Assembly: GCA_001630475.1 (NCBI GenBank)
Contig: KV419410.1
Location: 248,001-312,000 of the forward strand
Source: Sistotremastrum niveocremeum HHB9708
Lineage: Eukaryota > Basidiomycota > Agaricomycetes > Sistotremastrales > Sistotremastraceae
Length of the DNA: 64,000 nucleotides
Direction: 5' to 3'
Shown: piece after piece, positions 11,055 to 22,419 of the stretch
Layout: each line of letters opens with the position of its first letter
Numbering within the stretch: the first letter of the stretch is position 1
Translations under genes and position numbers: made by a program
Notes under the pieces: generated by a model
What the model was told of the DNA's origin: nothing
The model's input: only the letters and a program-made list of their open reading frames with translations
Databases searched by the model: none

Positions 11055-14000
11055 TTAAGGTGCGGGAGCAGGTGAGCGCGCGCGTTGGCGCACACTCTTG
11101 CCAATTCCCATGCCGACACGGACGAGCGTTTCAAGAGATGCACGTCCGTTAATGATGAGATCTTCATCCCATTTGACCGTATCTTTCTCAAGAAGTAAGA
11201 CGATAGTTGAGCCCCCTATAGACAACAATTGATTTTAGCGAGAAAAGACTTAGAAAGAATTAGCCTCACCAAAGGCGAAATATCCAAATTCTTGCCCGCG
11301 GGCGACGTTGTTGCCTTCGTCGACGGTTGTCAAGATACTTCCAACCATCATGGCGCCAATGCAAACCGCCATGACTCGGCCAAATGAGGGGCTGTCAATA
11401 GGGACAATCTTGCGCACGTTTTCACCGTATACATCGAGCGCAGTCCGGATGGCTTGGGGCTACCAGAAGAGGTGAGAGAGGGGCTACACGGAAAGGACCA
11501 GACTTACATTGACCGTGTAGTACTCTCCTGAAATGTGTGTCATGGGTCCGATAACACCATCAACCGGAGAGTGGAAGCGATGATAATCCTGAGGCGCTAA
11601 TCTGAAGATAGCTAGAGATCCACCTGCATATCTAGCAGCTTCATGTTTGTATGCATCACCCAGAAGACGAGCAACAGTGAATTCGCGACCCTTGATCCAC
11701 AATTTCGTAGCTTCGTTGACCGATTCAAAGACTACAAGCCGACAATCGGCTGCACTGACGATCGTCGTGGGATCATCGGGATCTGTCACAGGTCTAGCAC
11801 CGTCTTTCAATTTGCGATAGAAGAATTGATTGAAGGTTTCTGAGGAACTTTGATGAGCCTACGGTAACACTAACAAAGAGCCACTCACTATAAGAACTGA
11901 TGGGATCTCTGATTTCATCCACGTTGAGTTTATGGAACCGGATAAAGGTAGGGATCTCAGCAGCAGAAGCCGGCGAATCGTATTTCTGCCCTTGCTTGAT
12001 TGACATTGATTTCAGGAGTCGACGTGCTGGAGGAATGTCATGAATACGTCTTGAACGGGATGAATTATGTACGAACCTCTTGCACCCTCCATACGACTCT
12101 TCGCGCCCTAGAATAAGACAGCGTTCAACACCCTGAGGGACTCGGCTGCAGAGGGACCATACCTTGTAGAGAATTCTGATCCCCAGCCGCACATAAACTT
12201 GCATTTTTTCCTCTTCCAGCTGCCCGGTCATCCTATTCTGCACGATGATGTTTGCGGAATTCTGTTCCTTGTAAGTACTTTCGTATGGGCCAGTTTAAAC
12301 GAATACTCACCGCTCCAAGCTGATAAGCCCCACTTGACACTTTCGAGATGACTTTCATAAGCCATTTTCTCTGGGCCTGGCTTGGAGTCACGAAGTTGCT
12401 GACCATGATCCTGTCCACTCTCCCCCAGTCCTGACTAGCACAGAGGGCAAGATGGGTGACAATATCCATCTCCGCCTTGGCATTCAACCTAGGCCGATGA
12501 CAGAGGGGACAATTCTTGATATTGATCACCCTTTCAACGTCCGTCGTCGACGACGAGGTAGGAGATTCGTCAGCATCGGAGGATGATGCCGATGCTTGGC
12601 GATGAGGGCTGAGTTTCGTCTGCGATGTCGTGGATCTACTAGTATGAACGAGTGTCGTTTGAGAAGTTTGAGAGGACTGAACAGGTGCATCCGTAATGAC
12701 GTTGTCAAAGAGAGGCAGTTGGCTCCGCTCGGTAGGTGAACCAGGAGGGAGCGGAGGGAAAGAAGTGGAACGACTTGGGCTTGTGTCTGAACTGCTTCCA
12801 CTTGTGTAGCTCGTGCTAACTTGAAGTGGCGGGCCTGAGAAGTCGATGTGATCCAGACCCAGACCTTGCATTGGGGGCGTTTTACCCAATAGATTGGGCG
12901 TGCCTGGAACAGAGGGTTCGGAATGCTGCTCCTCTGCTGGTAATAGTTTCTTTTCTGAATTCGGCTTGCAGACTTCCGTTTCAAGACATATAATTGCTTC
13001 GTCGATCGTTAAATCTTCATCCGGAGTCTTGCCGAAGCGGCTGAAGAATCCGTCGATAGTCTCGAATGAAAGAGTGGATCCGAGAGAGTCCAACATAGAG
13101 CTGATCTCGAGGTGTGATATAGAACGTGTATCGTCAGCGTCATACTGCTTGAGGTAGTACCGCCAGAATCGTTGCCGAAGGGCGTCATATGGCTGGTATT
13201 TTGCACTGTGGGACGATTAACAAAAAGTCAACACTTAATCAGACAAGGCGCACCGGAATGTGAGCGTAGGGTTGTGCTTCCCGTCCCAAGGAACGTCCTT
13301 TGCGGTATTCAAAGGAACTGTGAACTCTTTCATATCATGTGTCCCATCCGCGTCTTCGCTATACAACCCGGTCTTCTCGTCCGGCTTCGGGACATTCGCA
13401 AGTAACTCGTTGGGATCAAACGTGACCTCTCCAACGTGATCGTTCGAGGTGAGCTTGTCCCAATCTAACACAGTGAAATGCACATTGAACTGAGTCTCGT
13501 ATCGCCGCACGTGGAAGAGTAACTTTTCTTCCCAGACTGGGTTGAGTGAATGCCGGATGACGCGGGTGCGGAAAACTTTCTTGCCAAAGGATATGACAAC
13601 AAAGGGGTCCATATCCCATCCAGTGCGAGTGACTGAAGGCGATGCCATTTAGGAGGATGTAGCATTGTTAACGCAAATGTGCTTACTATTTTTGACCTTT
13701 GGCAGGTCCTTGCCACCCACGATTTCGATCATGATAATACCCATGATATCATTCTGCGTTGTCAGATTATACTCTGACGCCTTGCTTCCCCATGATCGCC
13801 GGAATCTCGGCCGCGTTTTCTTCTTTGACGATGTGGATGCTGAAGGCGCAGGCGATGCTACACCAGTTTCACCGGCGGAGGACGAGCGACTAGGTAGCGT
13901 CGGTCGTTTTATCGCGAAGGTTCTGGATCGTGTGCCGGTGCTTTCAGCCTTCTGAGGGAGAGCAGGAGCGTTCGAGACAGCTGGAGTGGGCGGTTCAATG

Positions 14001-14987
14001 GCAACATTGAGTGGTTCTTTGGGGGCTTTCAGAGGATCAGGAGAGGGAAGGGGTGCGGGAGATGTGGGCATGAGAAGGATGTCAAGCTCGTCATCGTCGG
14101 TATGTTCATCATCTGAACTCAGCCCGTCGTCCTCGAATGCCGGACCACTCTGATGCGAACGAATCGTGCCAATGCCTTCAGTCTAATAAACGGAATAAAA
14201 GCGGAAATGAGCACGATATTAAGTCTGCGAAACCATATGAAACGTACCGCCGGAGCCGACATAATAGACGGATCGGCATGTCTAGAACGTCTCAGAAGGT
14301 CGTGGTATATTTCTTCATAGTCCGGGAAATGGTGAAGAGGCGAAGGGGGAGCGAAACCGAGCCGTACTCGGATCGTGCCACCGGGAGGGGTTGAAGCTTT
14401 CGATGAGAGCAGAGGCAGTTCAAACGGCTTGCAAGACATCAGATCGTGGATCGCAAGCAGAGCGCATATATATACTCACGAAATTTCTTTCGCTGTCAAA
14501 TGCATATTCGTCTCCATTGAACCACTCCTCCAGCGGAAGGGATGCCTCTCCGATATAATCCTTTCTCAAGACATCCTTGTCCCACACTACAAATTCCAAA
14601 ACTCCGTGATGTTCAACCAAAGATAAATAGATGGGAAATTCAAAGGTGGCATCATGAGCTGCGAATGTCGGATTGAGCGTTCGTTTCTGCACTGGAGTGG
14701 AATGGCGTTGGCGAAGGTAGGAAGCAACGACGAAGCTGCGGCATTATTAGATTGTGCGGTGATAAGAGATATATAAGCAGAACGCACGGGTCGCTGAAGC
14801 CATTCTTGTCCTTAGCAATGAGATCGTTGCAAGCTAGGATTTGGACCTTGAGGATGACGAAGGGCTCTTCGCCGGCCTTGGGTGCGAGATTGTTGCGACC
14901 GGAGCCTCTGCCTGCAACTCGAACAGGAAGCCTCGCGGCCGTCTTGAGAGCCCTGCCTAGCTTGAGAGCCTTTGGCCGTGGTGCCAT
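11055..14987 (-). CDS. PSD2: C2-domain phosphatidylserine decarboxylase (Psd2 type)
   Basis: A long multi-exon gene. The N-terminus carries one C2 domain (PFVILKVQILACNDLIAKDK, then TLNPTFAAHDATFEFPIYLS), followed by a Pro/Ser-rich linker, a second C2 domain (IMIEIVGGKDLPKVKN, then SLNPVWEEKLLFHVRRYE), an EF-hand-like acidic helix region, a Cys-containing segment (CPLCHRPRLNAKAEMD) and the decarboxylase. The catalytic part has DYHRFHSPVDGVIGP and near the C-terminus FGGSTIVLLLEK; GGST is the self-cleavage site at which Psd2-type proenzymes form the pyruvoyl cofactor. The enzyme makes phosphatidylethanolamine from phosphatidylserine in endosomal or Golgi membranes. Two C2 domains plus GGST set it apart from the mitochondrial LGST form. 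The start at 14987 gives the basic leader MAPRPKALKLGRALKT. It shares a 473-base divergent region with the next gene. Confidence 0.92.
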
Positions 14988-15460
14988 GATGATGAGGGTG
15001 GGGAACAGAAGGGAAGAGAATGCTGGACGTCAGATAATCACGGACTACTAATAGCACAGGCGTCTCGGCTTGTCTCGCTTTGGCTCAGGACCGCGGGGGG
15101 CGATGGCGAGTGCCAAGTGCTGTGTTGGGATCAAAGCAACCAACACAGCGAAGAACGTGCTATCCAGTTCTTATCCATCAACAATGTGAACAGTTCTATT
15201 AATGCCCTCGAGACTATCACGCAACGCGCAGCAACCGTGAAGCGCTCTCGGACGTCGACTGAGGCTCGTGCTCGCCTGGAATCACCTCGAAAGGAAACTG
15301 GCGACCTCGCTATAGTGATCCAATAATTCTAGGGCTCTCTCTGACGTCGCTGGGGCAGAAGCTGTCCTCGTGCCTTTGAAGCTTCTCCGCCCTTCTGCCC
15401 ACTGCCTCCCGGCGTCATCGTCGCCCGTTGCCCAGCTGCCCAGCTTGCTTTATCCCCACG
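14988..15460. promoter_or_regulatory. Divergent intergenic region, PSD2 and beta-helix gene
   Basis: These 473 bases separate two genes transcribed away from each other. One plus-strand open frame (15117-15326) has no family features. I see no clear TATA box. Confidence 0.45.
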
Positions 15461-17700
15461 ATGACTCAACACAGTTCCCAATCTACGCGATGCGAATCTG
15501 GCAATCCGGGCGCGATCTACCCGCCAGGAAGCTATCCAACGCCCGAGCTAACGATGTTCGCCCTGGGCAAATCAGACATTCTAACAGAAGGACCCAATAC
15601 CTCGGCCACAATACAGAAGGCTCTCGATAATCTGGGCCCTAGCTCGACACTGTACCTGCCTCCCGGTAGTGTTTGGGACGTCCATGATACCATCTTTCTT
15701 CATGAATATCAGGAAATAGCGACGTTGGGCTACCCAACCCAAGAATCCGAGCTCGCGCTTCTGCAAGCGACTAAAGTTCTGAAGAAATATCTTATTCAAG
15801 GCTTTGGAAAAAGCGGTGTCAGAATACGGAATCTCGCCTTCGACGGTGGTAGAGAAAAGTACGGATGGAGTGCGGACTGTGGCGTCATGGTCCTCATGGG
15901 ACAGACTGCAGTTCATCAGGTTCGGGATCTTATCTCATTTTCGCTTAGCAACATGCACGTATTCAAGCTTTTCATCGTGCTATCAGGTTGTCGATCGCTG
16001 TGTCATTCGTCACCCACGTAATTGGAGCTGCATCCAAGCATTCGAGGGTTCTCAGAACGTCAGATTCACGAATAACATCATTGGGCCAGCGTAAGCTTAT
16101 CAATGAAATCCGAAGCATGCTTATTCGGCAGCATGCAGAGGAAAGGATGAATCGAACCGCTGGGCCGATGGCATCAGCTTCGCTGGAACAGACGGTCTCG
16201 TCGCCGGCAATCACATCATCGATGGGACCGACGGAGGGATCGTGATCTTCGGTGCCCCTGGAAGCCTAATCACATCGAACACGATCACAACCAAGTCTCA
16301 AGTATGTCTGAATGCGATAGCGATGGTCGACTGGCAGCCGCGTACGTCAATGATGTGTCATGCTTAGCGTGATAACTCTCATGTGTATGGACAGACAAAG
16401 GAAACTACACCTGGACACGTGTTTTGCATAACACCATCGAAGTGGAAGGTAAGTTAGCATAATTCGGGCTTGTTTACAAAGACATCGCCTGATCATTGGT
16501 GTCAGGTTCCTATGTGAAATGTGGCATTGCTCAAGGCCCTCGGGCATTTTCACACAATGGCGACGGCGTCATAAACTCGGGTGCCATTGTCATGAACAAT
16601 CTAATCACATCCTCAGGCACGAGTACCGGCAGCATGGGATACGGGTTTCCCCTTGTCGATGTCGCAAACTGGACGACACTTGGGAATGTTTCTGCCCCAT
16701 CTGTCAAATACGAAGGAGACATCTCCCGCACACTTCCTAACCTGCTGGCAACTCCAGCTGCTTTCGTGTTTGATCAACCCCTGAAAGACAACGTCGTTAA
16801 GCAAAAAGAATATGTGCGAGGAAGAATCAGTTACCTTCTTGCGGTCCAGCCTGGTCGAACGCCGATCAGGGCTTTCGGCCCCGGAGAATTTAGGCTCCGT
16901 GTAAACGAGAGCTTCTCGTTATCGAAGGTCCGCATTTCCTTCGACGAGGATGGGGATGTCAGGATCCGAAAATTGCCTGGAGGAGAACCACTGTGGGAAA
17001 TGGGCCTCAAAGGAAAAGATCTTGGCCACGATCCTCTATTCATATTTGATGGAATTGGTCGTTTGAGGATAACCGACCATACTGGCGCAGTCAAACATGA
17101 TTGTGCCCCTCACGCCCCTCCACATGACCCTCAAGATCACGTTACTGGTGTCCCGACAATACGAATCTCTGAAGAAGCCCCGTATTTGGCACTTGCCAAT
17201 CCCGTAGGCTCCATTCTCTTTGCATCCCATTACATCGATCGCATGGGTCAAGAAATGCGAAACGGACATTATGTCTGTCGACCGCTTCCAGACGGTCGGG
17301 TGTTGATCTGGACATTAAGTCCTTATTGCCAATGGCTGACTCTACGATCCAAACTTCCACACCAAAAGCTAAATACCGTGCCTGTCACATGGCCTTTAGA
17401 CAGGAATCAGTGGGAAGTGGTATGGAGTACCCCAAATAAACCGCGGGAACAACCTGATCCAAAGACCTTTTTGGCCTTTCAGGGAGATGGAAATATCGTA
17501 TGTGACCAGTTTCTGCATACGCCAAGCACAAACTTACTCCCCCTGAGGTGATTTATGGCACTGAGCCCGGAGCGAGATGGGCAAGCGGTACTCATGCGCG
17601 ACAGCCCCCAGCTAAATATGTGAAATACGGGATCGGGACGGAAGCCGATCCTTTTGTCCAGATCCTTGACGAGCAACAGAAGCGCATCTGGCATTCTTGA
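15461..17700 (+). CDS. Right-handed beta-helix protein with C-terminal B-type lectin-like domain
   Basis: Start chosen at MTQHSSQSTRCESGNPG; an ATG 33 bases upstream is in frame. After PELTMFALGKSDILTEGP and NTSATIQKALDNLGP the protein reads like a pectate-lyase-superfamily helix with repeated turns (VRIRNLAFDGG, VVDRCVIRHPRNWSCIQAFE, NVRFTNNIIGPA, GISFAGTDGLVAGNHIIDGT). After a linker the C-terminal part has QGDGNIV-like repeats typical of bulb-type mannose lectins (FQGDGNIVIYG near the end). The last intron runs from GTATGTGACC at 17498 to the AG before GTGATTTATGGC; without it the frame stops early at 17551, with it the protein ends RIWHS at 17700. No signal peptide is obvious, which is odd for a polysaccharide-acting enzyme. 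Substrate unknown. Confidence 0.75.
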
Positions 17701-17794
17701 GGTCAACGCCAGTGATCGAGGTTGCATCATGTAAATTCGCTGCCCTAGCGAATCCAGAATAATACATAAACCAAATGTACAGGTACAGGGAATA

Positions 17795-19380
17795 TCAATC
17801 CTCGAAGTCGCCAGTGAGATCCACGTCATAGAAAAAGTGCTACGGTCCGAGTTCAGTAACAGAGATATTTTAATTTGAAGAAAATACCTTATACAAGCTC
17901 ATCACTTTGATAACCCACGCTTCAAGATGGAAGATCTTTTTACTGCCTAATCGCATGCGGACTTGCTATTTGAAGGATTCATTTCTGACTAGGGTCAAAC
18001 GGAAACCCACTCACATAAAACGCAGCCCAATGTATAACATCAGCCTTGAGGGGTTCGGCTACATTGTCCACCAGGCGGTTTGAGATAGTCTGACAAGGGA
18101 GCGTCAATTTGATGGATGTCGAGAGGAAAGAGAAGGGGTGACTTTAATGATGACATCTGGGGGGATGCAGTGCGCAAGCAATTCATATAGCTTTGTTCGC
18201 ACGTCCAGTACGCGTTGTGGTGTTTGCTCTTGCAGAATCATGTCTGCCAATTTATGACAATATGTCTCCCAATCCGGTTTAGCAATTGTCAGAGGGCCTG
18301 TTAAGTCGGGCCTTCGAAGTCATTTGAGTTCTGAGTATCCGACATGCTAAGGAACTTGACTGACGATTGCATTTTTAATGTTTCCAGAACAAGAAGGGCT
18401 TTGCGGAGATTTCCGTTCGAGTCTTGGATGATTTCTTGCGCTGCCGAAGGGGGGAGATCGAATCGCTCTTTCTTGGCAACTTCGTTCAGGCACCTTGACA
18501 TCTGTTCAAAGGCTTAGCAATGTAATCAGGAAATCCTCCATTTGATAAAATGAGATACCTCGTCTTCGTTTGGAGCTGCCACCCGGATTAACAAGCAACG
18601 CGATTTGATTGGCGCAATCAATGTACTTGTGCTGTTGGCACATAGTATGATACGCATATTTGACATGTATTTCTCCATCGTTCGTCGAAGGGCGGCTTGA
18701 GCGTCTCTACTTAGACTGTCCGCTTCACTAATGACCACAACTAGTGATGGTCAATCTTCACAATCGTCGTAGTGACAAGTCCCACCTTTGAAGCGTTGTT
18801 TGGCGTTCAAGTCAACCTGCTGCGTTTGTGCAATTTCCTTCAAAATTTCCTGGATGACTACCCGGTCGTACATGCCGACGTCACTGGCTCAAAGATCAAT
18901 ATGACATGTACAAACGGTTGGTCGTAGCGCACCTGGGAGTGATCTCGATATGAAAATTGCTTTGCACGATATTGACGTCTAGTTTGCGTTTTGAAGGAGT
19001 CATAAAGACTCTTTGGTCGATTTTGATCTGCAACAGATATTTCAAGCTACTTGGTTCGAGATGGTTTTCTGAATACTTACCTTCTCGACTCCAGGGCCAA
19101 ACAACTCGCGTAAAGTGCATGCGACCCTCGTCTTTTTACCAGCCCCGCTCGGACCGAAGAACAGCATATGAGGGAAGTCGCCAGAGCTTGCCTACTCGCA
19201 GATATTCAGGTGCGCTGAATGAGTCGTTCAAATCCATTGACTGACAAGTGCTCGGAGCCTGGCTGTCAATTCGGCATGATAGTGAAGAGAGTCCAGAGTT
19301 CGAGGGCGATACTAGATCAATGTTATTAGCATTCTTATAGATCACAGTTAACGATGTACCTTGTCGACCCAGAGAGACAT
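17795..19380 (-). CDS. RFC5: Replication factor C subunit (yeast Rfc5, human RFC3)
   Basis: The first exon is tiny: MSLWVDK at 19380, followed by [20 protein letters not shown]. The Walker A motif is GPSGAGKKT. The Walker B region reads [20 protein letters not shown], degenerate at the acid pair as usual for this non-hydrolysing subunit, and the box [10 protein letters not shown] follows. [16 protein letters not shown] matches the collar start. The C-terminus is [14 protein letters not shown]. The protein is one of the small subunits of the clamp loader that puts PCNA on DNA, and also of the alternative loaders, including Ctf18-RFC, whose partner CTF8 is encoded at 53 kb. The downstream gene on the opposite strand stops only 94 bases away; the ISA2 start is 131 bases upstream. 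Confidence 0.93.
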
Positions 19381-19511
19381 GTCGAGCCAGCGATGAGAAG
19401 GGTGAGAGCGAAGAGCGTGACATAACGCGTTTCGTGTCACGGCAATCTGGTCCGGTATTGCCGTAAGCGGCATCGGAGTGAGAAGTCCTGGCCGGGTGTG
19501 CTCAGTCATGC
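19381..19511. promoter_or_regulatory. Compact bidirectional promoter, RFC5 / ISA2
   Basis: Only 131 bases separate the two divergent ATGs. Both promoters, or one bidirectional promoter, must sit here or inside the first exons. No TATA box is visible. Confidence 0.55.
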
Positions 19512-20169
19512 ATGCCACCCTTCAATGCTCTACGCTCAGCCTTGAGAGCTCATGGTTACCCATCAATCCAACACCATCGAACTCGCTTTCTGTCGCCTCC
19601 AGTGAGAATACTGAGAGCGACATATGTTACTAAATCGCAATCGGTTCTGCTTGCCAAACCCTCGTCCGAAGACTTGGAAGAGGCGGGTGTAGAGCCTACT
19701 GTCGCAGAGCAGGCCACACTCGAAATTACAGACCGCGCTGCAGAAGTACGTTCTGTGTGTTCATGGCGTCATATACGTTCTGAATGTCAATTTTACACAG
19801 CACCTGCGCAATATCGCCACCGAAGACAGTGACCCAGATGTTGCCTTGCGGATAGCTGTTGAATCAGGAGGATGTCACGGATATCAGTACAAGATAGAGT
19901 TGACATCGAGACGACAGCCCGATGATTTGTGAGCATCTTCACTTGTATTGCCTGGCATTATTTCCTGATGTTCACACTCAAGCCAATTCACTCATCCATC
20001 CCTCCGTCCTTCTAACATCGTCGTCGATGCTGTCTCTCTTAACCTCCTCAAGGGATCTACTATAGATTTCGCAACAGAACTTATAGGAAGCTCATTTCGA
20101 ATTGTAGACAACCCACAAGCGAAGGGATCGGGATGTGGATGTGGAGTCAGTTGGGAAGCTAAATTCTAA
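19512..20169 (+). CDS. ISA2: Mitochondrial iron-sulfur cluster assembly protein Isa2
   Basis: Three exons. The N-terminus (MPPFNALRSALRAHGYPS) is basic, lacks acids and looks like a mitochondrial presequence. The A-type carrier domain shows VESGGCHGYQYKIEL and the paired-Cys end GSGCGCGVSWEAKF, so the three cysteines that bind the cluster are present. Isa2 works with Isa1 and Iba57 to make [4Fe-4S] clusters for mitochondrial enzymes. Introns after DRAAE and QPDDF restore the frame exactly; an ATG four bases earlier (19508) is in the wrong frame. Confidence 0.93.
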
Positions 20170-20875
20170 ACATTACTTGTATTCTACTTAATCTCTATCG
20201 CTCTGTCGCCCCTTACTGTTTACTGTATTCATTCCTTCACCGCTCAAGGATATCTTGCGTTGTCACATTTCTTTCCATGCGGCTTCAGACAATAATGGGA
20301 TCGAGAGCTATTGATCGTGTTCTTCCGAGTCGCCGACTCTTCTTAAAACTGAACTTGAAAGTGCACCAGAAACTCTCATTAGTTTCACTCTCTGCGACCA
20401 TAACCTAGGCCCATCGCGGTTGCACCACCTATTGCACAGATTTAAACACTCCACTCGACATACAGTGCTACAAGTATCTGGATGCCTCAATGCGCCGCTA
20501 GCTCCAACCTTGGCAGGACGTCGTCAAAACCGGTTTGAATCCACGAATCCAGTCAGATGCCTGAACGAGTTAATCTGCCTTTTAACTATGTCACGACCCC
20601 ATATTTCTTCAAGTCACCCCATCCGGAGCTAACCTATGACCATGAACACCAGGTCACAGGGGCGCCCTCCGACTCGGATTGCTCTGTCAATTACCACTCT
20701 CACCGAGAGTCAACGACATTGTTCGGGCATTCGGTGACTCTGTTCCCGAGTGCTGAATCTGTTCGGATTCGATTTGCCTGAGCGACTTCATATAGCCTGA
20801 AGCTAGAGCGGATAGTCTCGGCGAACCTTCAAGTTCCTCTTGCACTAGCTCTTGCATCTCCCAACAGCGATATTC
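20170..20875. other. Intergenic region with no supported gene
   Basis: About 700 bases between two plus-strand genes. Short frames of 60-74 codons on both strands show no domain. A GGTTTGAATCC string near 20531 resembles a tRNA T-loop, but I could not pair the arms around it. The last 150 bases are the likely promoter of the NmrA-like gene. Confidence 0.5.
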
Positions 20876-22242
20876 ATGGCCTCCAAAAAACTCATTCTTG
20901 TCATTGGTGCCACTGGTGCTCAAGGACGTGCCGTGATCGACTCGCTCTTAGCGCCGGCAGCAGACGGCACTCCTTCGCCTTACGCGGTTCGCGCGTTAAC
21001 AAGGGATGCACAAGGGAAATCTGCCAAAGAAATCGCAGCGTTACCCGATGCAGAAACTTTCCAAGGTTCTTCTTTCGCTTTTGTGGCCATATTGCAGCCA
21101 GCTGACCTCACGCAGGATCCTTCACCGACTTCAATGCCGTTCGCAATGCTCTCGAAGGCTGCTATGGAGCGTTCGTCAACACGGATGGCTTTGTAGAGAG
21201 CGCAGAAACAGGTATGTAGCGAATATCCTCACTCCTAGGATTTACCTGAACATTGCCTTTCTCAGAGCTTCAGTCGGGTGTCAGAATTTTCGAGCTAGCG
21301 AAGGAAGTCGGCACCATAAAGCATTTTGTCTGGAGCAACCTTGACTACGGGTACAAAGTAAGTTATCGAATTCTTCAGAGTACGGTGAATTCATATTCCC
21401 GACCCAGAAAAGTGGATACAACCCCAAGCACAAGTGTGACCATTACGACGGTCTGTTATCAAACGAGAGTTCCTTGCAATTTTGTTGACATCTTAGCCAG
21501 GGAAAGGAAGAGTGCTTGAATTTATGAAGGCACAGCCTAGCCACACCGACGGCATGGTCTGGTCATCGCTCACCACTGGACCGTATATGGAAATGTTGAG
21601 GATTGTTAGTAGACGCTGCCCTTACTAGACCTGCCTACTGATGATTGTCTGATCCCTTAGATGATGTTTGGGCCGGTAGCACGCGACGAAAAAGATGGCT
21701 CTTTCATCTTTGCTTCTCCCATTGGCTCAGGGTTCGTTCCCATGATCGCACTCAAGGATCTTGGCTATTTTTCCCGCTTTATATTCGATCATCGCGAGGG
21801 TTATTCTGGAAAGGATCTCGAAGTCGCTTCTGAACTCGTTTATTGGCCTAAGTTGGTCGAGACTTTCACTCGCGTTACAGGTCAGCCGGCGCGATTCGTG
21901 GACGTCCCTTTGGAGCTATGGTTCGACCTCGTACGAGACGCCGATCGACCTGTTGCAAGCAAGTACGCGAACACCGACGCTGCCGCCTTGCACACGTCCT
22001 GGAGACAGAACTTTTCGGGGTGGTGGACGAATTTCCGCGAGGGTCTTCTCACCAGAGACATGGAAAATCTTAAGAGCATTCATCCAGGGTTAAGGAGCAT
22101 TGAAGATTGGATGCGGGAGAATAAGTATGATGGCACATGGAAGCCTTTCTTGAAAGACCCCGAGACCGGCAACTCTGTTGGATTCAATCCGAAGGGGGCA
22201 AAGGAAATCATTAGTAAAGTAGAGAATCTCAGCCGACTCTGA
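20876..22242 (+). CDS. NmrA-like NAD(P)-binding protein
   Basis: Starts MASKKLILVIGATGAQGRAV; GATGAQGRAV is the GxxGxxG nucleotide-binding turn of atypical SDR/NmrA proteins. It continues with ELQSGVRIFELAKEVGTIKH and FVWSNLDYG, then VWSSLTTGPYMEML and a long C-terminal exon (21661-22242) including GFVPMIALKDLGYFSRFIF. Five exons or so; introns after AETFQ, VESAET, YGYK and MLRI are short. The classical YxxxK catalytic pair is not seen, as usual in this family, so it may be a redox sensor or a reductase; the substrate cannot be told. ATG 20876 is preferred over 20852 because the Rossmann strand starts right behind it. Confidence 0.85.
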
Positions 22243-22419
22243 TAACATGTACTGCACATGTACCGAAATATCATCTCGCAGCATACCAGGTCGCATATAG
22301 CACATCATTCTACACCAACACAAGCAAGCGCCCGCGGCGCAGTCCCTTGATTGCGACCTATAAGGTGCACATGGCTCCAGATCTTGGAGGCGCATTTCGT
22401 TTACTGATCTCCCTCAAAC

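Noticed and set aside
20525-20600. Possible tRNA around GGTTTGAATCC
   Set aside because: No acceptor or anticodon arm pairs with the right spacing.
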